Shown here one piece after another: positions 1 to 9,527 of a stretch of DNA of 64,000 bases (position 1 is the stretch's first letter; every line of letters begins with the position of its first letter). The notes under the pieces were generated by a model. The model ran no database searches, was not told the origin of the DNA, and saw only the letters and a list, made by a program, of their open reading frames with translations. The stretch covers positions 41,769,812 through 41,833,811 of the forward strand of contig NC_081553.1 of the NCBI RefSeq assembly GCF_963082655.1. The letters run 5' to 3'. The stretch comes from Stomoxys calcitrans (Eukaryota > Arthropoda > Insecta > Diptera > Muscidae). The position numbers were made by a program, and so were the translations under genes.

Positions 1-345
1 ATTAAGTACACTTGATTCTATTTAGTACACTTGGTACTATTGAGTACTCTTGGTTCTATTAAGTACACTTGGTACTATTTAGTACACTTGATACTATTTA
101 GTACACTTGGTAATATTTAGTCCACTTACGATAGTACTATTTAATACACTTCGTACTTCTAAGTACATTATACTACTGAGTACACGTGGTACTATTAGAT
201 AAACTTGGTACTTACTATTTGGTACCCCATTTAGCACAATTGGTGCACTTGATACTATTTAGTACATTTGGTACTATTTGGTGAATTTGGTACAATTTCG
301 TACACTTGATGCAATTAAGTACACTTGTTAGAATTTAGTAAATCG
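1..345. repeat. Degenerate tandem array, about 20-bp unit
   Basis: Roughly fifteen imperfect copies of a unit like AGTACACTTGGTACTATTT run from the window edge. Unit length varies between about 17 and 24 bp. The array probably continues to the left of the window. It is a minisatellite-like array with no coding content. Confidence 0.9.
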
Positions 346-459
346 GTGCGACAAGTTATAGCATGTATAGAGCATGAGGGGAGGTTGATGAGATGTTGGA
401 GCATTTTCTATGTCATAGCCCGGCTTTCGCGTCTAACAGATACCGGCACTTTGGTGCAG
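341..459 (+). mobile_element. 3' fragment of RNase H-bearing non-LTR element
   Basis: This stretch matches the last part of the non-LTR element at about 38791-38906 base for base over long runs, including GATGTTGGAGCATTT and CCCGGCTTTCGCGTC and AACAGATACCGGCACTT. It corresponds to the C-terminal zinc-finger coding segment (LEHFLCH...PAFASNRYRH). Reading frame is lost at its left end. Confidence 0.75.
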
Positions 460-460
460 A

Positions 461-635
461 GCTGGCAAAATATCGATGGCACTATCGATATTTAATTTTT
501 TGGCTGAAAATCGATCCATACTTTTCCGATGGATACCATCGCAAAACAAAACAAAAATAAGCAATCCGACACTGAACATATCCTTTCAGATACTTTGCGC
601 CTATAGAGGGCTCAATTTTCATCCCATTGGGCTTA
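461..635. repeat. Dispersed repeat, copy 1 (second copy at 22.93 kb)
   Basis: It begins GGCAAAATATCGATGGCACT, then has a TCGATATTTAATTTTTGGCTGA-like stretch and later GCGCCTATAGAGGGC. The same order occurs at 22935-23100. The terminal ends are not resolved. It overlaps a small open frame that is not considered a gene. The rest of the interval up to about 1.74 kb is AT-rich with nothing recognised. Confidence 0.65.
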
Positions 636-1739
636 CATTTTATGCAATGATTTCTTTCATGACTTCCAACAAAAAAGTAACATCAATGTTGCATTGTAGT
701 GAAAAATCTACAAAATACAGCCATTCACCTAATATTTCGAATGTGATGTTTCGTTATAACTTCTTAGAATTCAAAGTGAAATGCGAAAAAAATTAATCTA
801 CCAAAAAAAAAAAATAAATAAATTGGTCCACCCTAATGTACAATACACATCGTTTTGGCATAGTATATGTGTAACTTTCACTGGTATACATCAAAACACA
901 ATCCAAAATTTCTAAAGTTTTCAAAAATATTACAATATTTAAAACTTTAATTAAAACTTTAAAATATTTCTAACATATAAGCATTGGAGATTTTTTTCAC
1001 TTTATCATCTTACAAGTTTTTTTCTTTACTTAAAACATTTTTAATTATAATTAGTTTTTTAATTATACATAAAATTTTTTTCTTTTTATTGTGCTTGTTT
1101 TTTAATTCACTAACTTTTAAAAAATTGTTAATTTATTTTAAACTTTGAACTTAGATATTCACAAGATCCTAGTTTAAGTCGTACTAAATTTAAGAGAAAA
1201 TTATACAAAACATGAACTAATAAATTAAAAGTCCTTGGTTTTCTAAAGGTTTTTTTTTATCAAATGTTCAAACATTTTACAAGATTTAGAGACAAAAGGT
1301 AAACATTGGTCAAGCCATTTAAAGTTGCCAAAACACACAATTGTAAAAAACTTCTTAATTCGGACTAAAACTAAAAGCCCTTTAAAACCTATTGATAGGG
1401 TTTTACATTTTTAACGAAATAGAAATCCTTTTTGGACAATAAAAAATAAATATACATACAATCAAACAAAACATAAAACGGACATAAACGGAATGACAAA
1501 AAATTATTTTCCCTGATAATAAAAATTAAAAATATATATATGCTTAGGCGTGGTCAACCTAAAATTTAAAATAATTCATGCAATATTTTTAATAAACCAA
1601 AACTTTTACCCAGACATAAGTTTATTCGACGATAAAAAACAGTACCGAAACACAAAGATATAAAAAAGGTTACTATTGAGTTAAGGAATTAAAAATTTGT
1701 CAATATTTTGGTAAGTCTAAGAAATCCAATAAATAATCA

Positions 1740-3560
1740 GTGGCCGAGCTTTGTAAGCTTTCCGAGGACACTTACAAAAATTATCGATTACACCGACCAT
1801 TTTTCTGTCAATAACTTTTAATTCTGAACATGTCTTATAACAGATCTATCCATTGCAAGTCAGATGTACGCCATAGAAATCCAGTGCAATATTGCTCTGA
1901 ATAGTAATCGATATCATGTGATAACAACCGTTTACAAGTCATTTGCACTGTAAAGATTAAAACTAAAACACAGCATTTACTATATTCAGGGAAAATAAAA
2001 TTTCCAACTCAAAGTTCTTTATAGGATAGTTATCGATATCATGCGATAACAGCCGATAACATGTGATTTACACTATATAGTACGAATATAAAACATCTCC
2101 ATGGTAAAATAACATGAATTACTCTGTATTTATTTATATTCAGTAAATCAGCGTTATCGATGAGTTGGATGACAACCCAACTTTAGTGGCGTTGCAAACG
2201 GCAAAATTTGTTACAGGAATTTATATTTTTTATTGAATTATGTACTTTTTAGAAATTTCTTAGTAGCAGAGCTTTGAAACAATTGGTATTAAATGAAATT
2301 GACATAAATTTCCAACTTAATACTAATTTTTACTTCGTGGTTTGTCACCTGGCTACCTACAATTGCAATCCACAATCGACGCATTAATCTGATGTAACTT
2401 TGTCAATTTTAATTCACAGTGCAGTGGTTTACTTTGAATGAAAAGTATGTATATCGGCTGTTAGCGAAATATATCGAAAATTAGCCGCACAAACTTGGGA
2501 GGGATTTTTGTAATTCTTTCTATGAATATGAAGACAGTTATCGATTACAACAACCTTAAAAACAGCTCATTTTTAATCGCCTTGCTTTATGTTAGTTTTA
2601 TCTCGACAAGTCAAAAGATCTGTAGAGATTTCTGATGCAAGGCTACAATATACGATAAGAGCCGATAACACGTGCTTGGTAAAATAATATCGAAAGCCAC
2701 ACAGAAAGTTCTGTAACTTTTTAGTAAACCAGGGTTACCTATCTTGCTCACGCAGAAGCTTGACGAGGATCGGCATCTTCACATGAATATGTGGCTACAA
2801 CAACACCATAAAACCTATCTAAGGTATGCTATCGTTGTCTTGGCTAAATTTATGTTCAACTTTGTCAATTGGAAGGTTTAGTATCTTTTATTTTTGTATT
2901 ACTCAATGAAATGACCGTGATATTGGCCGTTATCGCGCGAAATATTGATAACAGTCGATGATTTCCGATAACATGTGATTAGCACTATAAATCATTAAAA
3001 TAAAAGGTAAATAAAAGTTATCGATAACACCAATCATAAGTCAGAGTAAGCTGTCGCTAATTTAATAGGTATTTGTCAATCCATTTACTACTTTTGACTT
3101 GCGTTTAATAGAACCAGGAAAGGATTAAGGAGCTTTATGATTTTTTTAATATAAGTAACGATAGTTATCGATAACAACAGCCATTAAAGTTTTCCATTAA
3201 CTTAACACTCAATATGACGTTATATATTTCATAGATTTCCAGTGTGAAGTTGAAATAATTATCGATATTAATCGATAACAGTATCATATACTATAATATA
3301 CAGTAATAATACGTTCATTGCACGGTATATAGTATGTTTAATATTAGATTTCCACTAATAGGCTGTTATTATAAGTAGTATACTATACTATACATCGATA
3401 ACTAACGATAACCATCGACAACTCATATTTTGCACTGTACATATAGTACTTATAGAAAAGGTCAACTCTTGTGTCATACAGAAAGTTTTCCAGCCCAATC
3501 GATAAATTTAACGACATTGATCGATTACAACGACTTGAAACTCTGGTCAACTCTAACATC
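1740..3560. repeat. TATCGATA/CGATAAC-rich degenerate repeat region
   Basis: Blocks of the type TTATCGATATCATGNGATAAC followed by a 'cactataNagt' stretch recur with heavy divergence. Well over fifteen CGATA or TATCG words occur in about 1.8 kb (for example at 1783, 1908, 2033-2060, 2155, 2539, 2655, 2970, 3017, 3160-3172, 3262-3282, 3393-3412). The same block type occurs in the Bicra intron at about 19.3-20.75 kb, so it is at least partly a repeat family. The word is the core of DREF/BEAF-32-type binding sites, but function here is not shown. The region lies just downstream of the gene. Confidence 0.6.
2752..2806 (+). mobile_element. 3' scrap of the CAA-tailed retroelement
   Basis: AGCTTGACGAGGATC followed by CTTCACATGAATATGTGGCT and ACAACAACAC resembles the tail end of the minus-strand element at 45745-46140 (CTTGACGAGGATCTCCACC, then ATGTGGCTACGACAACAAC). 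It is a short 5'-truncated piece. Confidence 0.5.
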
Positions 3561-3749
3561 CTTACCGAATTACCTAACATCAAAATTTGGTTTAAAAATG
3601 TTACCACTCAGGCCACATGAGTCACAAGTATTGGATATGTTGTTGGAGAATCCTACAAACAAAATTACCTTACTTAGTGGGGTATGGTCAGGTGAGGGGG
3701 TCTCTTAAAATCATACTGCCAATGTTGGTGGTATTACATGTATAAGCTC

Positions 3750-3989
3750 TCATAATGCTGCCGAATTAAATTCTAATATTAAATTATTATTAGCCAAACC
3801 ATTGTTGACATTTGACAAAGTCGATGTAGTCGATGCAGAAATATGACGGCTGGCTGAGACAGCAGCTGCTGCTGCAACATGATGTGATGTTTGCAAAGCT
3901 ATATGGGAATGTGAAGTATGATTTTGCAGGCTGGATGTGGGCGATGTGGTTGCCGTTTGATTTATAGTAGCTGAGTGCTGCTGCTGTTG
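3750..3989 (-). CDS. Bicra: Candidate readthrough extension of Bicra (79 codons)
   Basis: Directly after the TGA at 3990-3992 the same frame continues for 79 sense codons to a second TGA at 3750-3752. It starts QQQQHSATINQTATTSPTSS, includes HHVAAAAAVSASRHISAST, and ends NNGLANNN followed by a short hydrophobic tail. Gln, Ser, Thr, Ala, His and Asn content and codon style match the main protein. The stop context is TGA-C, known as the leakiest in animals, and flies are known to have many readthrough genes. What is seen is the open frame and composition. Readthrough itself is inference. The alternatives are a recent nonsense change, a base error in the assembly, or chance. Confidence 0.5.
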   Translation of the reverse strand, partial: QQQQHSATINQTATTSPTSSLQNHTSHSHIALQTSHHVAAAAAVSASRHISASTTSTLSNVNNGLANNNLILEFNSAAL

Positions 3990-6900
3990 TCACGAAGTGA
4001 TTATGGACTTCATGGGTTCATCGCCATTATCGCCCACCACACAGTTGAAATCGCTTAACTGTGTTGTTACCTGTTGATGACTTGCCATAGAGTGTTGCTG
4101 CTGTTGCGTTTGCATAAGCTGCTGTGGGTGATGCTGACGATGGGCTGTGGTAGTGTCCATTAGCAAATGACTATCGGTGAGATTGGAAGCATCGGTGGAT
4201 GAATTACCACCGCCCATTAGGCAATCACTTAGTTCATCGACCAATTGTTGACGTTTCAAGGACTCATGATTGACAATGGCAGGATTATTGGAGTTGCCAG
4301 CGCCAGTTTGATTATCATGGAGCATGGTATTGTCCAAAAGGGCTCCCATTGAGTGATCTAGAGAAAACGACAGTGAGTCTGGCTCAGAAGATTGCAGATT
4401 TAAAATGCTATCAATGGCATTTTGAACATGACGGGTGATATCATCATCAAATTCTCCTGAGCCTGCAGTTTGGTGATGACCCCCACCATGATGATTCATG
4501 TGTTGCATCATTTGATGTTGCTGATGTTGTTGCTGCTGCTGTTGATCCACATTCATAAAATGATTCTGTTGCATCTGTTGCTGCTGTTGTTGTTGATGCT
4601 GTTGGGGTGTGTCCAAATGATTGAAATTATTGAAATTTGTGGGGGTCATTACCATGTGCGAATAGCCATTGGTCTGAGAGCTGGTTACCGCTGCATTTGT
4701 TTCCACCCCCAAACCATCATGCAGTGACAGCAAGGCTGCATCCATGAGATCTTGAGCATGAGAAGTATCGTTTGGCACTAAATTATGATGTTGCTGGGAT
4801 TGGGATTGATGTTGCTGCTGCTGCTGCTGCTGTTGCAGTTGAGGGTTGAGCGGCGAATGTGAGGAAGCCGAGGAATCATTGGTAAGATTACCACACATTT
4901 TCTTTTGGGGACTTTCCTCATCCTGATGCTGTGGCTGCTGTTGTTGTTGCTGCTCATCTACTAAATGACCATTCCATTGACGTTTCCTAGTGGCCAAGCA
5001 ATCCGTCATAGCTGAGGAGCTAGTATTGGTGGTTTGAAAAACAGGAAATTGAGCCTCCATGTTTTGCATCCAACGTGGATTATTGGCCGAACCCAATTGT
5101 ATGTGATGGGGCATATTATTATTAGAGCTTGAGGAATTGGCAAAGCTGGTCTGATGTTGTGTAGAGGACAAAAAGGAGGGGGTTGTGAAATCCGTATCCC
5201 AATTGCCCGATGTCTTGCCTTTGGTGGTACAAGCATTGGCCGAAGACTTGTCCGACTCTCCAAATAATATGGCCATATTATAGGGGGAGTCTTCACGTTC
5301 CTTGCCCCCCGAGAGATGTACTGGTGACTCACCAAACAGTTTTGCCGAAGCCGATTTGGCTGATTCTCCATACATAATTTCCAAATTATAGGGAGAATCT
5401 GTGTGATCCTTGGATCCAGACAAATGTACAGGTGACTCACCAAACATGGACTCTAGGCGAGTCTCCACAGTCTTGTGAACCTCACTATCCTCAGAGCCAC
5501 TAAAGAATTCATTCAACTCGGCCTGATGAACACTGTCCTCATGATTTAGAGTCAAGCCGCCGCTGGCAGGCTGTTGATTTTGTTGGCTACAACTGATGGG
5601 AGGAAGCGTAGAGCCAGTAAGTGGTTGTTGTTGCTGTTGCGACTGCTGCTCTTGTTGTTGTTGACTTAGACTTTTGCCCATACATCCCCCACCGCCATTG
5701 GTGGGAAAGAGATCATGTGAAGATTCCTGAGTTAGAAAATCTAATGACTTGCTGGCATTATCTGTGCTGTTGATCTTCTGATTGACATTATCATGGGAAT
5801 TCATCAAATTCAATTCTTTTTGAATGCACAACCAATCATCATCTTGTTGTTGTTGTTTGTTGGCAGCTTGATTTGCCTGCAAATGCTGAGTGAAATCAAA
5901 GTTATTGGTTAGGATTTCAGATTCGCCACTGCCAGAGGGATTCTGGGGAGCCTGATGTTGAGTTTGCTGTTGGCTATTATTAGGCTGTGTGGCGACTTCC
6001 AATGAAGCACCACTTTCCAAAACATGATTTAATTTTGGGGCTTTGGATTTCCTAGCAGAACTAATACCGCTGCTAGCATTACTAGTGGCTTGTGGTGTGT
6101 TGACCACAGCAGTGGTTGAAGCCGTAGTTGAAGTTGCTTGCAGAGACGTTGGAGCTGCTGTTGGTTGTTGCTGTGGCTGTTGTGATGGCTCTTTGTGTTC
6201 CACTTTTTTCATTATAAAAGAAGGCGTTATCTCCGATTCTATATCGAAATTTTCAAAATTATCCTTTTTATCCTCAACTGTGGTGGTGGTGGTGGTGTTG
6301 GTGTTTAGGGCGGCATTTGTGACAGAGTTGGATTTCTTTAAGCCACCATTGAATAATTGATTGCTGGGTTTAGTATGGTGGGTCATCGTGGTGTTTGCAT
6401 TGGTCATATGATGGCCATAATAACTACTGCTAACCTGATGGCTCCATTGACTACTTAGCTCCTCCTTCTTTAGCTCCTTGGCTCCTTCATTCGTCTTATC
6501 CTTAATCATATTTACATTGGATCCTGGACTTTGTTGTTTCAACAAATCAAAGGAATCTATGGAGCTGCTGCAACTCTTACCACTCACTGCCGAAACTAAA
6601 GAGTTCTCTAAGGATTCCGTTTTAATTTCATTCTTAATGGAATCCAAAGAGGAGGTGGTATTGTTGTTCTGTATATTACTACAGAAATTCGAATTGCTGT
6701 CATTGTTCGATTGCATTTCCAAATTCAATTTGGAATCTTGAGTTTCTTCGGTTTTTATTTCATTTTTGATTTTATCAAAAATGGATTGTTGTTGTTCGGA
6801 TTTTTGTTGTTGCTGTTGCTGTTGTTGTTCGGCGGCGGAGTTATTTTCTTTCGTTGCACATTTTTCTTCTTCGTCGTGACAGTTTTCCTCGAATTTGAGA

Positions 6901-6998
6901 ATATCCTGTTCGATTCTCTTTGAATCTTCGATTTCTTGTCTAAGATCATCGATCATTAGTTTTTCCATTTGACATATTTCAGAGGTACGATGTTGTAG
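3990..6998 (-). CDS. Bicra: Bicra/GLTSCR1 orthologue, last exon (to first stop)
   Basis: This 3,009-bp exon encodes the last 1,002 residues and the TGA stop at 3990-3992. Its acceptor is 'attttacag|ctacaa' (AG at 7000-6999); translation upstream of it is intron. It opens with LQHRTSEICQMEKLMIDDLR, the helical end of the GLTSCR domain, then a coiled-coil-like Glu/Lys stretch. Two copies of a KNEIKTE sequence (about 6740-6780 and 6613-6650) match SUMO-acceptor consensus. Two tandem 36-residue repeats (5447-5232) carry FGESPVHLSG and DSPYN. Near 4392-4450 the sequence DDDITRHVQNAIDSILNLQS closely resembles the C-terminal helix of human BICRA (EHLQSAIDSILNLQQ), strong evidence of orthology. The remainder is Gln/His/Asn-rich. 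The stop is followed directly by C and by a long in-frame open stretch (see the separate entry). Confidence 0.95.
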   Translation of the reverse strand, partial: LQHRTSEICQMEKLMIDDLRQEIEDSKRIEQDILKFEENCHDEEEKCATKENNSAAEQQQQQQQQKSEQQQSIFDKIKNEIKTEETQDSKLNLEMQSNNDSNSNFCSNIQNNNTTSSLDSIKNEIKTESLENSLVSAVSGKSCSSSIDSFDLLKQQSPGSNVNMIKDKTNEGAKELKKEELSSQWSHQVSSSYYGHHMTNANTTMTHHTKPSNQLFNGGLKKSNSVTNAALNTNTTTTTTVEDKKDNFENFDIESEITPSFIMKKVEHKEPSQQPQQQPTAAPTSLQATSTTASTTAVVNTPQATSNASSGISSARKSKAPKLNHVLESGASLEVATQPNNSQQQTQHQAPQNPSGSGESEILTNNFDFTQHLQANQAANKQQQQDDDWLCIQKELNLMNSHDNVNQKINSTDNASKSLDFLTQESSHDLFPTNGGGGCMGKSLSQQQQEQQSQQQQQPLTGSTLPPISCSQQNQQPASGGLTLNHEDSVHQAELNEFFSGSEDSEVHKTVETRLESMFGESPVHLSGSKDHTDSPYNLEIMYGESAKSASAKLFGESPVHLSGGKEREDSPYNMAILFGESDKSSANACTTKGKTSGNWDTDFTTPSFLSSTQHQTSFANSSSSNNNMPHHIQLGSANNPRWMQNMEAQFPVFQTTNTSSSAMTDCLATRKRQWNGHLVDEQQQQQQPQHQDEESPQKKMCGNLTNDSSASSHSPLNPQLQQQQQQQQHQSQSQQHHNLVPNDTSHAQDLMDAALLSLHDGLGVETNAAVTSSQTNGYSHMVMTPTNFNNFNHLDTPQQHQQQQQQQMQQNHFMNVDQQQQQQHQQHQMMQHMNHHGGGHHQTAGSGEFDDDITRHVQNAIDSILNLQSSEPDSLSFSLDHSMGALLDNTMLHDNQTGAGNSNNPAIVNHESLKRQQLVDELSDCLMGGGNSSTDASNLTDSHLLMDTTTAHRQHHPQQLMQTQQQQHSMASHQQVTTQLSDFNCVVGDNGDEPMKSIITS

Positions 6999-7107
6999 CT
7001 GTAAAATGAAAAACAAAAAAAATATCGAACAAATTGATTACATATCGTTTATCAGTTGATGGTAACGGAATAATTCCAAAATTCTTGTCAATTACTCTTC
7101 TCCTCAC
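6999..7107 (-). other. Intron of Bicra, 109 bp
   Basis: A short intron with GTGAGG donor and a T-rich tract before TTTACAG. Its length is not a multiple of three and it contains in-frame stops, so it must be removed to keep the domain open. Confidence 0.9.
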
Positions 7108-7246
7108 CATTGATTCTTGCAATAAGATTTGTTGAAACTTTCCAGATAGTTTGCGGAACTTATCCTGGAATCTTATGGCAGTTTTCTCAAATTCTTCCTC
7201 CTCCTCACTGGGTATGTCCTCATCGGTTTGATACATGCAGTGGTAT
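7108..7246 (-). CDS. Bicra: Bicra/GLTSCR1 orthologue, central GLTSCR-domain exon
   Basis: This exon begins with one base completing an Arg codon (acceptor 'cttttag|atacca', AG at 7248-7247) and ends in phase 0 after Met (donor 'atg|gtgagg', GT at 7107-7106). It encodes YHCMYQTDEDIPSEEEEEFE, then KTAIRFQDKFRKLSGKFQ and QILLQESM. The opening Tyr-His completes the RLIR-YH junction that matches RLLPYH of the vertebrate domain. The acidic spacer followed by a helix ending LLLQES matches the family order (EEFE...KY..LLLEES in human BICRA). The flanking introns are 74 bp and 109 bp, typical fly short introns. Confidence 0.95.
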
Positions 7247-7320
7247 CTAAAAGAAAAAGTAGAATTTCTTGTTAGTATGGGAAGATGGGATGGGAGATAA
7301 GTTTGAATGAAATCTCTTAC

Positions 7321-7419
7321 CTGATTAAACGTTTGACAGCTTCCTCTTTATTTTGGAATGGATTTTTGTAGTCCGGTTTTAGAGCATTTTGTTGATCAGC
7401 TTCCAATTGTTGCAAGAAT
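7321..7419 (-). CDS. Bicra: Bicra/GLTSCR1 orthologue, exon with start of GLTSCR domain
   Basis: This 99-bp exon (acceptor 'attcatag|attctt', AG at 7421-7420; donor 'atcag|gtaaga', GT at 7320-7319) takes up the split Leu codon from the giant exon and ends in phase 2. It encodes FLQQLEADQQNALKPDYKNP followed by FQNKEEAVKRLIR. This is the diagnostic beginning of the GLTSCR domain (PF15249): the pattern FLxxLxxxQxxxLxPDYKxxF, then xxEDAxxRLLxYH, as I recall it from human BICRA. The domain is required for assembly of BICRA/BICRAL into the GBAF complex. A 3.7-kb intron upstream holds transposon remains. This exon is too short and too split to stand out as an open reading frame on its own. Confidence 0.95.
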
Positions 7420-7594
7420 CTATGAATGGAAAATACAATTAGTAATTGCCTGCGAATATTAGCACGATCTTAAACAGCTTCCAATGAGAATTATTTACAT
7501 TACCCTTTCTAAATGGCAATCTTTCAATACCTACAATAAACCTTATTGATTAAATAAAGAAAAACTAGTTTAGATTTGACGATCCGAGCCTACG

Positions 7595-7900
7595 GTACTG
7601 ACTACCACATACTGTTTAACAACTGAATACAAATCAACACGCTGTACATAGGCAGAGGCAGACTTCTGCAAGGTTTGTGGTGATGAAGGGTAGTTGAAGA
7701 CAATTAAACACCTTTTGTGTCACTGCAATTGCGGGGAGTAGGCATAGGATTAAGTAAAAACACATTTTCCGTGCCGCTACTCTCTCCAGCCATATATTCC
7801 TTTCGTTATTCTAGACTATTGTAGGGATTTGAAATGGATGGCCGCCAGACTTCTCGTGTTTTCTTGTCCTGCCTTCTTCCCCTATATTTTCCTTCCAAAG
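7595..7900 (+). pseudogene. Non-LTR retrotransposon C-terminal fragment
   Basis: In the plus frame around 7668-7730 the residues FCKVCGDE, a stop, then LKTIKHLLCHC can be read. This is the CX2C...HX3-4C finger that ends RNase H-bearing I/R1-like non-LTR ORF2 proteins. Several in-frame stops show it is dead. It lies inside a Bicra intron in the opposite orientation to the gene. Confidence 0.5.
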
Positions 7901-9290
7901 TCTTGCACTGCTCTGTGGTGAAACACTAGCTGTATTCTTCTTCTCTAAGGTCTCCGAGCAAGACGCATTGCTTTTAATCTACCCAACCGACCCAAACCTA
8001 ATTCTATCCAAATTTGAACCAATACGACCCATTTATAACCCCTCACGACCGACACCAAAAAGAAGTAACTTTGCCAAATCTCAAGCGGATTCATTCGCAC
8101 AATGCCTACCACGATTTTGAAAGACGCATGGACGATGGTTAGTACGGTACTTATATCATAAAACGCCTTTATCTCAATGAATCCGATATAAGTACAAGCT
8201 ACCAACGTACAACTAAAAGTATCTAATGAGATTTCCACAAGAATCTAAACGCGTCATATTATGGTTGATGTTGTGGTATCTTCTTCGATCATTAAGTTCG
8301 TCTCGAAAAAGAAATAAAATGAGAATAAAAAATGGCTTGATTTATTAGAATGTCGAAAGGGTCAAAACTTTTTAGTGGATCTTTGGTATTTTGTCGGCTG
8401 TAGATACGACTTCGAGACTGTCAGACAGTCAAGACCTATGTGGACAGTCAGTAGGAGCTTATTTGCTCTTTCGAAAAAAATACCTTGATGTGATGTAGAG
8501 TAGAGCCTTAAGCCTTGAACTAACTTGTTGAGAACTTGATGGGTGGCAATTCAGCTACAACGGTATGGCATAGATGGCGATTATGCTCACTACCTAGGGA
8601 AATAATCAGTATTTCCTACCAAGATGTATGGTCCCGGTGTACTTTGATACACCTAAAAGGACAGGAATCTTAACAAGATTTTTGGGATTAGGGATCATGC
8701 GGACTACTTGACGGGTGATGACTTTTTCAGAGGAAAGTCTTAGCGATCTAAAAAGTTCCTTCGAGGTATCTGGAGCTATAAAGACTTGACGGTTAAGGGT
8801 TTTTCTTTCGGAGGTCTTCGCCATCTTGCTGGCCGTTGAAATGACATCGAGGCAGTAGCGCCGATCTATGATCTATGGACCGATACCATGTGAGATTGGG
8901 GCATGGGTTTCGACCCATCAGGGAGTGTTGGGATATATGGTTGCCAGCTGGCAAGCCAGGAGTATATTTAGGGTAGACCTGAATGAATCACGGCTAGTTT
9001 GGTCATAAGAACGCAAGTCTCAATGGAGTTCTTTGGGATTAGAGTGCCATACAGAATACTTGAAGGACCCAATACAGTCAGGCAGTGATGAAGAAACTTT
9101 GTATTATTGGAATGGCTAAGATGGCCGGCGGGCTAGACAGAATAATGTCACTGATAGATATGGCTAATGCGATGAAATTAGTGAACTATTTAATGTTGTT
9201 GTTGTAGCCACAGAAATTGCGAAGGGGCAGCAGTTCCTGGTAGAAATAACGATTGATATTTTTCCTATCGATACTATCGGCAATGATATA

Positions 9291-9527
9291 TTGGGTTGCC
9301 CAAAAAGTAATTACGGATTTTTCATATAGTCGGCGTTGACAAATTTTTTCACAGCTTGTGACTCTGTAATTGCATTCTTTCTTCTGTCTGTTATCAGCTG
9401 TTACTTTTAGCTTGCTTTAGAAAAAAAGTGTAAAAAAAGTATATTTTATTAAAGTTCATTCTAAGTTTTATTAAAAATGCATTTCCTTTCTTTTAAAAAA
9501 TCCGCACTTACTTATTGGGCAACCCAA
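9291..9527. mobile_element. mariner-type MITE, copy A
   Basis: A 237-bp element with about 30-bp inverted ends (TTGGGTTGCCCAAAAAGTAA left, TTGGGCAACCCAA right) is flanked by TA on both sides (9289-9290 and 9528-9529), the target duplication of Tc1/mariner elements. The interior lacks any transposase and seems to be the two untranslated ends of a mariner joined. The right end differs from other copies (CTTATTGGG against CTTTTTGGG). It sits in a Bicra intron. Confidence 0.92.

Noticed and set aside
476..796. 106-codon plus-strand open frame
   Set aside because: It overlaps a dispersed repeat that also occurs at 22.93 kb without a conserved frame.
5006..5443. 145-codon minus-strand open frame overlapping the last Bicra exon
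   Set aside because: It is an alternative frame of the coding exon with unusual composition and no independent evidence.
6999..7016. Upstream start for the 1,008-residue frame of the last exon
   Set aside because: The apparent first residues (TTG codon onward) are the polypyrimidine tract and AG of an intron. Coding begins at 6998 in phase with the previous exon.
7945..8238. 97-codon minus-strand open frame in the intron
   Set aside because: It lies next to LINE remains, starts without support and has no recognisable motif.
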